Below the pieces are notes generated by a model. It was not told the DNA's origin, made no database searches, and was given only the letters and a program-made list of their open reading frames with translations. From contig OZ025870.1 in NCBI GenBank assembly GCA_964019415.1, positions 3,191,908 to 3,255,907 on the forward strand: a stretch of DNA of 64,000 bases, read 5' to 3'. Shown here one piece after another: positions 11,246 to 21,590 of the stretch. Position 1 is the stretch's first letter; every line of letters starts with the position of its first letter. Made by a program: the position numbers and the translations under genes. The stretch comes from Ianthella basta. Its lineage: Eukaryota; Porifera; Demospongiae; Verongiida; Ianthellidae.

Positions 11246-12140
11246 GTATGCGTGTACTGTATGCATGTGTGTGTATGTGTGTGTGTATCTGTGCGAAGGG
11301 TTTATGGCATGCTATAGTGAGCATGGTTTAATGTGCTTACTTTAGCAGAAGAAGTGTTCAGTTATGCAGGATTGCAATGAATATAATTGTGTGTGTTCAT
11401 GTTTGTGCATGTGTAGTGTGTACTGGTGTGTGCATATGTGAGTATGCCATAAGGTTGACAGATCTGCAGCCAATGGGTCTGGCATTCAAAAGGTTGAGAC
11501 TATGCTTAGTTACAAGTCCAGTCATACTTGTGAATCACAAACTACACACTTCCTTGGACTTGTGTGGGGAGACTAGGTGCTAGCACACTTCTTGTGTTTA
11601 TCACAGGTTGTGCACCTAATGTTAGCCAGCTAGACAGTAACGAGTGTATATACGTGGGGAATTCTAAGGCCAGGAGCCCAGGACTCTGATGCCGTGTGTG
11701 TACCCCACCTGTCTTATTTCATGGGGGAGTATTGCAAGCCCATAGATAAATTCCTCCTACTGCACCAATTACGGGGGCCATATGACAGGGTAGCAATTGA
11801 CAAGGCTGGTGTCTCCACAGCTGACGAGGCCACCTGTCATTTACATTGCCATTATAAGCATTTGCCTTCTACACTGTCTGCAATCGATTGTTCTCTTGTT
11901 TCCCTCTGGCCATAGTCCTCTCCCTCCTCCTCCTTCCCTGCAGTGAACACCCTTCCCTTTGGAGGTGTTGGTCACAGTTTGCTAACATTGCTGTTACCAT
12001 GGCAGACACTCGTTTGATGCCTTCTCTCACAGAAAGGCTTTTCTTGAGACAAAGACTGCTTTGGACTTTGCGACAGCGTATAAGTGTGTGTAGATGTGTG
12101 TGTGCATGTATACATGTGGTGTGCACGTATATATACAGTA
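10847..12140 (+). pseudogene. ALDH3-like aldehyde dehydrogenase 3' remnant, copy A
   Basis: Three pieces of an ALDH3-type C-terminal region. Exon a (10847-about 10981) reads KLLQSNRANVMFGRQND then DMEKADPVMMEEM. Exon b (11083-11153) reads LFGLMLPVLTINSIEEAVDY. Exon d (from 11944) reads [12 protein letters not shown]. After exon a no GT donor is found where one is expected and a TAA follows. Exon d has a 4-bp insertion relative to copy B, shifting the frame after GHS. The exon encoding REKP to VNDT is absent. The catalytic Cys region is not in the window. Identification rests on the family pattern EEIFGPLLP / LPFGGVGxSG. Confidence 0.75.
11157..11242. repeat. (GT)n microsatellite at an ALDH intron start
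   Basis: About 85 bp of uninterrupted GT begins 3-4 bases inside the intron after exon b (donor at 11154). Copy B has a (GT)n tract in the equivalent gap (42184-42262). Confidence 0.9.
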
Positions 12141-12544
12141 ACTGCATGCATGCAGGTGTGTGTGATCGATGTGAAATACATTAAATTTTTGGAGAGAAGC
12201 TTGTAATGTGTATTATCGTAACACTGCTCTGGCCAGCTAATTGGAGCCCTCTGTATTGCTCGTTGTGTGCATTGCCTATCTCCATGTATGTAGTTCTTCA
12301 AAATGTGGCCTTGAGGAGAAAAGTATACTGGACTGTGCATATCAGCTGAACACTTTGTGCTTACATATTATGTACCTTAGCAATACTGTGTGTTCAGTAC
12401 GTACATGCAGCACTCCTACATATGTGTACGTATACACCTATAGGCTTGGTACTGCATGTTCTGAGTTGGACCCACTTGTTCTGGATTGTAATTAATTTTG
12501 TGCTATGTATTGTAAATCTGTGCTAAATTTATGCTAACAAATTT

Positions 12545-12550
12545 AATAAA
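12545..12550 (+). terminator. AATAAA polyadenylation signal candidate
   Basis: AATAAA downstream of the ALDH remnant on the plus strand. It could be the old 3' end signal of that gene. Sequence match only. Confidence 0.3.
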
Positions 12551-12835
12551 CTTATTAATTGTAGAGTTTTCAAACAGGATATATATATATGCAGCACTGA
12601 TATGATAAGAGGACACCTACAGTAGAAGTTATCTAGAGGCTGTTAGAGGCTCTTTTCATCCTATAATATAATTATAATTATTAAAATAATTAATGTGTGC
12701 TCAAAATTAAATTAATGAAGGATGTATAATATCCCTAGCCAACTATATACCATACCTATAATATTGCCTATTAACAAATCAGGGTTTCTCATGCAAGCCC
12801 AGGAATAAATGTATCTGAACATCTCATTGTTGCAA

Positions 12836-14186
12836 TTACACGGCAAATCCCTGGAAAACACTTTCCTCTAAGCCTACTTTGGTGATAAGGAAGTTCTTTA
12901 GCTGTAGGATCTTCTTGATTGTCAAATCGGGAGGAAAGATCTTGGTCTGCATGCCAAGCGTGATGCCACTTGGAGACGACTGATGAGTTCTTAGTGCTAC
13001 TTTGCGGCACTGCTCCAGAATAGTACGGCAGGCTTGCCTAGACCTTTGGCAATAGTCATCCCAGGCTCTCATCAAATGTTCATCTTCCAGTGCAGATATA
13101 ATCATGTACAAGAGACGGCAGTCCAGTGGGTCCACGAATCTCTGGATTATATCAATGGCCTCTTTATTCTGACAGGCAGGTGAGGCAAGACGATCCAAAG
13201 CATCTTTTATGTCATGACTGTGGATACGGGAGAGAGTGGTGAGAAAGTGAATGCAGAATGCTTTCAAATTCTGTGAATTTTTGGTGTTATCCTTCATCAT
13301 CTGTACCAAAGCACAGAGCGCTATGTCCAGGTCATCAATTTGTGGGTAATACTTCACAGCCACGTGACTCACTGCAGATGGGTCCAGTGGAGCAACTAAC
13401 AGGGAAGAGGTGTCCGCTCCTCTTGCCTGCAGAGCTGTGGAGAAAAGCAACATGCCATCAATAGCTATACAAGCTATACTTGTGGGCCATTTCTAACTGA
13501 TTTCTATAGAGGGGTGGCTGTTCTACAGAGGTAGATTGCAATTATTAATGCTTTAGTACTATTTGGGTCCAGGGAGGCTGGCTGTTTTAGAGTGGTGGCT
13601 GCCTAACACGTACAGTGACCATCTTAGACAGGTCCCATTGTATAATGACAGGAGCTCTGTACGTTCTCCCAGCTACATATACTTGAACATGCGCTTACAT
13701 AACTGCCATTACATTATCACAGACATGTAGATACTTGTAAAGTATAAGTATAAGTAGCATACTGTCACATTATTTTATCACTCACATGCAAGGTCTGACT
13801 GCGCTATATACACTGTAACTTAAGTTAAATGGCACCACAGTTGTATATTAATGCTATACATGTATCTGTTGCAGGTATCGAACTGAAATAAAGCCAGTTT
13901 ATTGCATTACCTTCCTTCAGTATGTGGCCACAGAGGCTTTGCTTTTGCAGAAGAACCTGACAGAACTGGATTACTTGGGAAGGGCTACGTCTGGAAATGG
14001 AGAACAACAACTCTTCATTTTTTTCATACACGGTAGGTTTGGAACGAATAGTTTCTGCTCCAATGCGACTGAGGAGGTTCTGGGAGTAAAGCACAGCTGT
14101 GATACCCTCAGGGTCGATAGTATTGTGGAGACGCTCAAAAGCATCTTGTAGTGCTTCATATTCAGGAGCTTTCCCTAGAACTGTAC
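12836..14186 (-). CDS. Gene C: CARD plus truncated helix-strand module
   Basis: Exon 14186-13911 starts after TTAG, reads PEYEALQDAFERLHNTIDPE and carries a full CARD: LYSQNLLSRIGAETIRSKPT, SISRRSPSQVIQFCQVLLQK, GHILKEG. Exon 13434-12836 continues in phase (G|CT, ALQARGADT) and encodes the helical half of the shared module (FVDPLDCRLLYMIISAL, then AWDDYCQ), then ITKVGLEESVFQGFAV followed by TAA at 12836. In gene D the equivalent FAGF is followed by GSVVLFFYIP, so C stops just before the strands. A tentative first exon starts at an ATG near 14646 with donor GTATGT near 14610; its length could not be fixed to the base. About 300 residues in all. Likely an adaptor. Confidence 0.75.
13911..14186 (-). 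CDS. Gene C exon with CARD
   Basis: Contains the CARD helix 2-3 region NLLSRIGAETIRSKPT (compare xLLTxxExExIRSxPT in CARDs) and a helix 4-5 block SPSQVIQFCQVLLQKQSL. Acceptor TAG|GT, donor G|GTAATG, phase 1 at both ends. Confidence 0.75.
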
Positions 14187-14837
14187 CTAATTATACAGAG
14201 AAGTGAGAACGTAAATCAACAAAAGATCATGCACGCACTGGCACATATACTGATCCACATATTGTAACTTGCACTGTGTGGTGGTTTATATGCACAGAAA
14301 AAGTGCTTGAAAACTGGTATAAACCAACAAAAATTATGCGAAAGGCCCACGGACAATCTTCTGCGATGATACTGAATGGATCCCTGTTGATGGATGATCT
14401 AGTGGCAGTAACGATTAGTTCTGTGACTGATCAGCAGTGCTTCATAGGAGGTCCTGCGAATAGATATTATGCCTTTTAACCACTGTTGTGCAAGAGATAA
14501 ATCAAGTGAGGGATGTTGATTTCAAGGCCGTCGTTGCATTTCCTCTTAGCAACATGTGGTAGGAGTGTGCAACTTACTGCAAAACAATAGGTAGTCCTGG
14601 GCAACATACTCAGTATGAAGGATGCATTCGCATTTCCACTGGCCATGGCGTCTAAAAGAACAGGGTTTTATCTGCAAGAGTCACAGACCTTCATCAAGAC
14701 TCCTCTAATTTTGATCATAATTATAGTGCATGCTCCACTTGCAAATACACAATACAATAGTCATTCGGCCTTCTAGCAAACATACAAAGAGATAAGAGTA
14801 CAAAACCGGGTATCCTCACACATATAACTATACAGCT

Positions 14838-14925
14838 CCCTAGCTAGCCGCTCCACGGGGTGGTTGTGTGGATGTGATGTCACTCGCGTGGTATCCCGTG
14901 ATGCTGACGGCACACTGCTACATTA
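14838..14925 (+). repeat. Left member of an about 86-bp direct repeat
   Basis: TCCCTAGCTAGCCGCTCCAC through GCACACTGCTACA. It recurs in the same orientation at 24712-24798 with few changes. The pair encloses the whole 15-24 kb transposon nest, so it may be the terminal repeat of an older, TRIM-like element. Confidence 0.6.
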
Positions 14926-15541
14926 CTCTCTTCCCAGTGAACAGGTAAATGATACATTCGTAGAACATGGTGTCCTGAATGACGACCTGTGTTGCGAAGG
15001 GGGGCTGCAACCGATACTGTAGTGGTGTAAGGTTAGGGACTGCAGGAGTGTGATGAAGTAAATGACTTGGTTAGGGCTAGGGGAGTCAGGGGAGTGCAGG
15101 CAGGGTTGGGGAGTGCTGTGTGTTATAAGTGAAAATCAAGGTGCCCATCACGTGTGGTATAGTAGTGCTGATAGTGGACCATGGGGGCCACACTGGAGTA
15201 TGAGGGCTAGAGGTGCTGTCCGGGGGCTGGCAGTGCTGAGATCGGTCCTGTGGTCCAAACGGTGTGCTACTGATACTGTGCCATGCAGTCAAAGTCCAAA
15301 AAATGGCCTTCTAGAAAAACATGGTCCATAAAGATGCAATCCGGAAAGGTTGTGGAGTGGAAGGGGCCGAGAGTAGCTAGGCTGAGGCCAGGAGAGCTGA
15401 GACCAAGCCAATGGAAGCCACAATGAGGTTAAGCCGATGCCATGATGAGGCCGGGAAAGTGGGCCGAGGCCGTGTGAGCCAGGATGAGGCTGAAAGAAGT
15501 CGTGACGAGACTGAACTGGGCCGAGGCTGGAGCCTGATAAG
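14926..15541. other. Non-coding part of the outer element
   Basis: G-rich, imperfectly repeated GATGAGGC/GGCCGAGG text that resumes at 24318 beyond the Ginger element. This fits one old sequence split by the insertion. ORFs here look incidental. Confidence 0.4.
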
Positions 15542-15865
15542 CCAGTGTCACAGTTTATAGTATCCCCCATATAAAGTATCTCCCTGGGTTGTTTAAACTA
15601 TCTGGTGGGTTGAAATTTCCTAGGATATAGTAGCCCACCTTGGGATAGTCTGTCCCCTTCTAACGCATTGACTGTTAAGCACCAACAGAAAAGAACAGAA
15701 GCAGAAAAGATTGCTGGCCAAATATATGATGTCATAATGAAGGGAATATGTCGACTAATAGAAAGCGGTACAATAAAGGTGAAAGGATCATTTTCGACCA
15801 ATCAGAAAGTGCTAATCGTGCTGGTATAAACGAGCAACCATGCAGCCTGTAGCATCAGATCTCAG

Positions 15866-17442
15866 ATGGCTATGTCGACCGTGTTAACAGAGGATCATGC
15901 AGAAGTTCTTGTTCAATACATCCGTAACTCTAAGGCTGGAAAGCCTGTGTATCCCTTTGGCTTCTCCAAGGATGCCAAGAGGGCCCTCCGACAGCAAGCG
16001 GAGGCGTTTCAAGAGCGTGATGGCATGCTATTCCACAAATTGGTGGACAGCACGTCTGGTACCACCTCGCTGCAGCGTGTTCTAGTGACACAGGAGGAGA
16101 GATGAGAGTTCTGGCGGCTTGTCACAGCGGGATCGATGCATGTCACTACGGCCATGACAAAACTTTGAGCAAGGTAAGACTGTGTGATTTTATCTTAGCT
16201 AGTTATATGATTCAAGAGTGATCAAACACAGCTCTATATAGCTATAGCCACTGTATAGCTACTGTCTAGCTAGCTACTTTAAGCTACAGCTTGTCTAGAA
16301 TTGCATAGAACATCGCAACATGACACTCTTATTCTTCCTTCAGATTCTGCAGTCATACTACTGGAAGTCAGCGACCAAAAATGTTATTGCATTCTGCTAA
16401 GCATGTGAGACTTGCTAGCGGGTTAACAGCAAGTTTCAGAATCACCAACTGGAGCTACATCCCATCCCCATTTCAGATGTGTGGAAGTGTGTTGGCATTG
16501 ACTTGACTGAGCCTCTGCCACAAACCCCACGCAGAAACAAATACATAATCACTGCCACAGATTACTTCTCAAAATGGCCTGAAGCTGCTGCTCTCCCAGA
16601 TAAGACAGCAGTGTGCATAGCACATTTCCTTATCTCTCTATTTTGCAGCCATGGATGGCCAGAGATTATTCAGTCAGACCAGGGCCGAGAGTTTGTAAAT
16701 GAGGTGCTGAAGATTTTGTTTGAGCTCACTGGTATTGAGCATCGCATCAGCAGTGCCTACCATCCCCAAACAAATGGTTTGGATGAAAGGATGAACCAGA
16801 CCCTAGTTCGGAGCCTCATTAAGCTCACTTCAACCTGTCAGGAGCAGTGGGACATCTACATTGACAGTGTCTTGTACTCATATCGAAATTCAAGGCAAGA
16901 TTTATCCAAGAGATTCAATCAAGTACAGCACCTATTTTCTACTGTACAATCGTCACCCAGGCAATAGACCATGAAATTGCGCCGTACACACAAGATGAGC
17001 CAGCTGCAGTCAATGGAAAACATGATGTGATGGAGAAGCTGGTGGAGCTGAGAGAACAGCACAAAGATAGAGCCACTGCCAACTTAAAGAAAGCCCAGGA
17101 AAGGCAGAAGACATACTATGATGCCAAACCTGACTGCAATCATGTAAGTGACTTCATTAAACTAGTAAATATGCTTTGGCTAGTACACCATACTTCTTAG
17201 GAATGTGCAGTATGATAGTGTATGTATAGATATGCATGAATGCATAAGTATACACATTTGTGCATTGTGCATGTCTAACTTTGAATGTACATATTGATAT
17301 TCACATGCAGGGTTATGCAGTTGGCTCCAAAGTAATGAAGAAGGTGATGAAGAATAGCTATAGGATGGGCGGAAAACTGGATGAGAAATGGGATGGCCCA
17401 TATGAGATTGTGGAGAAGCTACAAAAGGACGCTACAAACTGA
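15866..17442 (+). pseudogene. Ginger integrase (transposase)
   Basis: 15866-16105 is the N-terminal part. A frameshift near 16093 leads into LAACHSGIDACHYGHDKTLS (zinc-binding start). An intron follows (donor near 16173, acceptor near 16343). Two in-frame stops (TAA 16399, TAG 16414) fall in the zinc region. 16479-16967 carries the rve core: D in VGIDLTEPLP, D in IQSDQGREF, E in NGLDERMNQT with 35 residues between the last two. A frameshift near 16900 precedes YFLLYNRHP. A further exon (from about 17312) has KWDGPYEIVEKL, the GPY/F motif. Catalytic residues are intact but the reading frame is broken. Confidence 0.75.
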
Positions 17443-17967
17443 AATCAATGGATGGCAAGCTGTTGAAAAGCTATACTATATATATATGATTAATGTGTGC
17501 CCCGTTGCCGAAGGATATGGAGACCTTCTCCCTAATGGAGAACCATGGCTTGCACCGCTGTCTTTGGCAATTATGGAAATATTATCTCCTGTGAAGAAAG
17601 CTGCCTTTTTGGAGGAGCATGCCAAACTACTGCCTTCTGTCACTGCGGCTGCAAAACAGCCAGCAACCCTATCACCTGCCAGTTCTGCAGAAAGGACTTC
17701 CTGCTAAAGTTGTGGCCTGCTTCCATCATCTCAAGCTCCTCTGTTGCCACCTCAATCCCCATTCTCAACTCCTCAGACCCAGTCTTCACCAACTAAATCC
17801 CCATCTTCGCCTCCTCAGACCCAGTCTTCACCCATTGCAAATCAATCCCCATCCTCTTCTCCTCAAGTCCCTTTCCCTCCACAGGCCACCTCCACTCCCC
17901 AGAGCATATGCACTCCAGACGACTGTGTACTGGAAAGTGTTGCTGTGAGCCAGCCGCTCAAGAGATG

Positions 17968-18459
17968 ATGCCCCACTCAGCCCCAGAGAACTCGAAGAAA
18001 TTACAGGAAGAGTTGCCCAAAATTGTCAGCCAAAATATTGCCATTGTAACAGAGGGAAAGATGCTAACAGATGAACACATCCAGTTTGCAAATGAGCTCC
18101 TGTGGGACCAACTTCCAGATGCTAGAGGGTTACAGTGGACTGTCCTTGAGCAGACTCTGGCTTTTCAGAGAACCGATCCACCTTTCATGCAAGTGTTGTT
18201 CAACAATGCGATGCACTGGGTGACGGTAGAGGCAGTGGATGACGCTACCATCAGAGTCTATGACAGCACCAACTGCAGGCCCAATCTGTCAGTGCAAGTG
18301 CAGACTTCATCCATGATGCAGACAGCAAAGGAGCAGATCACTTTTCAACTAGAGAAGATGCAAGTCCAGAAAAGAGCAGTGGATTGTGGGCTTTTTGCCA
18401 ATGCTTATGTGACAGAGCTCTGTCATGGTAACTCTCCAACCGACAAGCTACAGGTATGA
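17968..18459 (+). CDS. C48/Ulp1-like cysteine protease region of the Ginger element
   Basis: An open stretch with LLWDQLPDARGLQWT, then NNAMHWVTVEAVDD (candidate catalytic His), IRVYDSTN (Asp) and VDCGLFANAYVTEL (Cys). The order His-Asp-Cys with a DCG motif is that of C48 peptidases, some of which occur in Ginger elements. The frame is open from about 17908. An acceptor and donor near the ends suggest a spliced ORF. Confidence 0.6.
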   Translation: MPHSAPENSKKLQEELPKIVSQNIAIVTEGKMLTDEHIQFANELLWDQLPDARGLQWTVLEQTLAFQRTDPPFMQVLFNNAMHWVTVEAVDDATIRVYDSTNCRPNLSVQVQTSSMMQTAKEQITFQLEKMQVQKRAVDCGLFANAYVTELCHGNSPTDKLQV

Positions 18460-18639
18460 CATTGTGCTTCCTTTTGACAGTTACAATCAGTCTATACTTC
18501 TGGCTGTTGCAATGACTCTTGACTGTTCTTATATTACAGGTATGACCAGTCACGTCTATGCCTACACTTCTAAAGTGTGTTCAGGAAGACGTCTGTCACC
18601 CTTCCCAGCAAAGGAGATTAAAGTGCCAAAGCCTCTAAA

Positions 18640-18810
18640 GAAATTGCAAGTCAAACTACACTGCATTTGTAGACTGCCGAAGTTTGGGGAGGAGGAGATG
18701 GCCTACTGTCCTTCCTGCAATGTGTAGTACCACAAGTCCTGTGTCAACATCCCTGACATTGTTTTTAAGGACAGTACAACAGCATGGACATGCTCACAGT
18801 GTTCTGCATG
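18640..18810 (+). pseudogene. PHD finger of the Ginger element with a nonsense codon
   Basis: Reads LHCICRLPKFGEEEMAYCPS then CNV, a TAG at 18726, then YHKSCVNIPD and AWTCSQCS. Spacing of Cys and His matches a PHD finger (C4HC3), and the TAG sits where PHD fingers usually have Trp. It ends at TGA about 18811. Confidence 0.7.
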
Positions 18811-18869
18811 AATCACTTGTAGCTACCTGTCCTGTACATATATACGTTTCCAATAATATAACGATTAAG

Positions 18870-19472
18870 ATGGCTGCCTCGAACGTGAGAGCACGTAGAT
18901 TGAGAAAATATTTGACGGATGATTGTGAGCGAAGAGAGAAAAAATCAGTAGGGAGGGTGATTCAGAAGAGAAGAGGAGGAGAGAGAAAGGAGATGATTCA
19001 CAATATCGATGGTAGGACCGCAGAAGGGTTCGAGAAAAGGAGTGTAGATGGGATTGGGACAAAGATCGCGAGAAAGATTGGTGGAAAGTTGAAGGAAGCA
19101 GTTGATGGTGTGGTTGGAGAAGAGGTTGATTATGAGAGTGACGAAGGGACCGATGGAAGGAGTGGTGATGGCAAAGTGAGTCTTGCGAAGGAAGGTGAGC
19201 CAGGCCTAGGGGAGACCAGGGACGAAGCAATTAGATGTCTCTGTACTCGTGAAGTAGAGTCAAGGGAAATGGTGCGCTGCGAGATTTGTGAAGGATGGTC
19301 TCACATCAGCTGCCTAGGAATGAAAGAGGATGCTGGGGTGATGGAGGGGAAATCCTTTGTTTGCTATTTTTGCCCGTCTGCTTGTCTGGTGCAGTTGTGC
19401 AAAGAAGTAGGGGGGTTGAAGGAAGAGATGAGCATGATGAAGAATGAAATGGATGAAATGAGAGGAGAATGA
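18870..19472 (+). CDS. LINE ORF1 with PHD finger
   Basis: About 200 residues beginning MAASNVRARRLRKYLT. A basic N-terminal region is followed by IRCLCTREVESREMVRCEI, then GWSHISCLG and FVCYFC, a C4HC3 PHD finger, and a Glu/Met-rich helix. PHD fingers are known in ORF1 of some CR1-like LINEs. It ends at TGA 19470-19472; the same protein may once have continued in 19477-19986. Confidence 0.7.
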   Translation: MAASNVRARRLRKYLTDDCERREKKSVGRVIQKRRGGERKEMIHNIDGRTAEGFEKRSVDGIGTKIARKIGGKLKEAVDGVVGEEVDYESDEGTDGRSGDGKVSLAKEGEPGLGETRDEAIRCLCTREVESREMVRCEICEGWSHISCLGMKEDAGVMEGKSFVCYFCPSACLVQLCKEVGGLKEEMSMMKNEMDEMRGE

Positions 19473-20059
19473 GAGATTGAGAGGCCTGGGCTTAGGAGGG
19501 TCCCAGAGAGAGGAGGGGTCGAAGTGTATGACACAGAGTGAAGGGGTGACAGGTGATAAGGTGGAAAAGATGGTAGTGTCAGGTGAGCAAGAGAAACAGG
19601 CAACATGCCTACAGAGATTTGGACGGGAAAGTAGTGAGAGGCAAAATGACTGTGGGGGGAACAAGCCAAAGAGTGTAGGGAGGGAGAAGTCAGCCAAATG
19701 TGTTTCAGGGGTGCGAAAGGTGTGGGGAACCCGGAAGAGAGAGTCCTGCAATGAAATTGCGAAGGAGATGGTCAGGGTAGTGGGGAAGATGTTTTCTAGG
19801 TTCTTCATTAGTAAGCACGTGGGTCAGTGGAATGAAAAGGTGTGGTGGTTTGTTGTGAAAGCCCAAGAGAGGGATCTAGTGACATTGGATGAGCAGTGGA
19901 AGCACAAGTATTGGCGGTGGCAGAAAGTTGGAAGAGGAGAGTGTGATGCTTTAGGGGTGGAACCTGTGTCGGAGGGGCACAGGTGAAAGCTACTGGTGAG
20001 GTGGCAGAGGGAGGGGAAGAAGAAGGATTGTTTGCAGATGTTGGGACCAGAGGTGAGGG

Positions 20060-21341
20060 GAAGTTGAGCATAACGTGTTGGAATGTTTGTGGGTGGGGAA
20101 GAGATGGTGGTGAAATGGAGAAAATGAGGGAAGGGCATGATATGAGGGCAAAGGTGATAGATTCTACAAGCTGAATGTGGTGGCATTGGTGGAGACTTGG
20201 TTGAGGAGGGAGGAGGAGATTGTTGTGGAAGGATATAGGTGATTTGGGCGGAATAGAAGAAACCTCCATAGGAAGGCAGTGAGGGGTTCAGGTGGGGTTG
20301 GTCTGTTGGTTCGTGAAGAGGTGCTGGAGAAGTGGGCAGTGGAAGTCATAGACGCAGACGTTGAGGATATACTATGGGTGAGGTTAAGTCAAGGGAATGA
20401 AGACACTCTGATATTGGCAGTGTGCTACATCCCACCTGAGTCCTCAAGCCGGGGACAGGGGGCAGAGGAAACCCTCCAGCTACTATCTGAACAGGTGGCA
20501 AAGGTTTGCTCACAGGGGCCTCTGATAATCTGTGGAGATTTCAACGCTAGATGTGGGGAACTTAATACAGACAGGGTCGGCATCCCTAGCTCCTAGAAAA
20601 GTGATTGATGTGGTGAAGAACAGTCAAGGCGAAGCATTTGTGGACTTCCTTCAAAGTACAAGTATGACAGAGGTGAATGGGAGGAAGGGAAGGGATGCAT
20701 TCACTTGTGTCTCTGGCAAGGGATGTTCAGTGGTTGACTACTGCCTGGTCAGCAAGGAGAATTTTCACATCATTGAAAATTTCAAGGTGATAACCATGTC
20801 AGAGAGTGTGGAGGAGATGGATTGCAGAGGGGTGGTCACTAGAACACCTGACCACTCTCTTATGAGCTGGGAGGTTGCAACTGACTGGGTTAGTGGGATG
20901 GAAGAGGGCAAGGAGGAAGGTGAACTTGAAGATGGCATGGTTAAGCGGTACGTGGTCCCAGAGGGATACTTGGAAGGTGAGGTGGAGAGAGTGAGGTTGC
21001 TGACGGATAAAGTGGAAACAGCAGGGAATGACCAGGAAGTGATTGATGAAATATACGGAGAATTGACAGAGATGATGAGACAGGGATTGGTAGAGATGAA
21101 GGTGAAGAGAGGTAAAGGGGGGCAACCATGGCTCACCAAAGAGATTGCCAAACTAAGGAAGGCTTTCCACAGGGCAGAGACAGAGTGGTTGGAGAGTAAT
21201 GGTAGTGATGCAAAGAGGGGGAAGAGGAGATACTATGTTGAGAAGAGAAGGGAATATAAGAAAGCAGTGAATAGAGCGAAGAGAAGTTTTGATGAGAGCA
21301 GACGAAATGAACTGGATAGAGTGATAAGAAATCCTAAGTAG
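20060..21341 (+). pseudogene. LINE AP-like endonuclease, frameshifted
   Basis: Pieces in shifting frames: SITCWNVCGWG (20070s), VVALVETWL (20190s), LIICGDFNARCGELN (20520-20560) and RTPDHSLMSWE (about 20850). These are the Asn, Glu, DFN and DHS motifs of APE endonucleases. At least two frameshifts (near 20174-20270 and near 20570) break it. Confidence 0.75.
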
Positions 21342-21590
21342 TGGTGGAGAATGGCAATAAAGCTGGGCTTGACAAACGGTAAAAAAGAGGAGTGACATTG
21401 GTAAGGTATACGATGAGCTGGGTGTGGTGAGACAGGGTAAGGAAGCCGTAGGGGTATGGAAGAGCTACTTTCAAAATGTGTTGAATGAGGGGGAAGATCA
21501 GAGGTTCAGGGAGATGAAGGGGGAGAAGAGGTAAATGGGGGGAAATTATTGTTAAATGAAGATGTGACAAGAGAAGAAGTGAAGTAGGCC

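Noticed and set aside
18865-21151. Several minus-strand ORFs of 100-160 codons
   Set aside because: Shadows of the purine-rich LINE coding strand; Ser/Pro/His-rich without domains.
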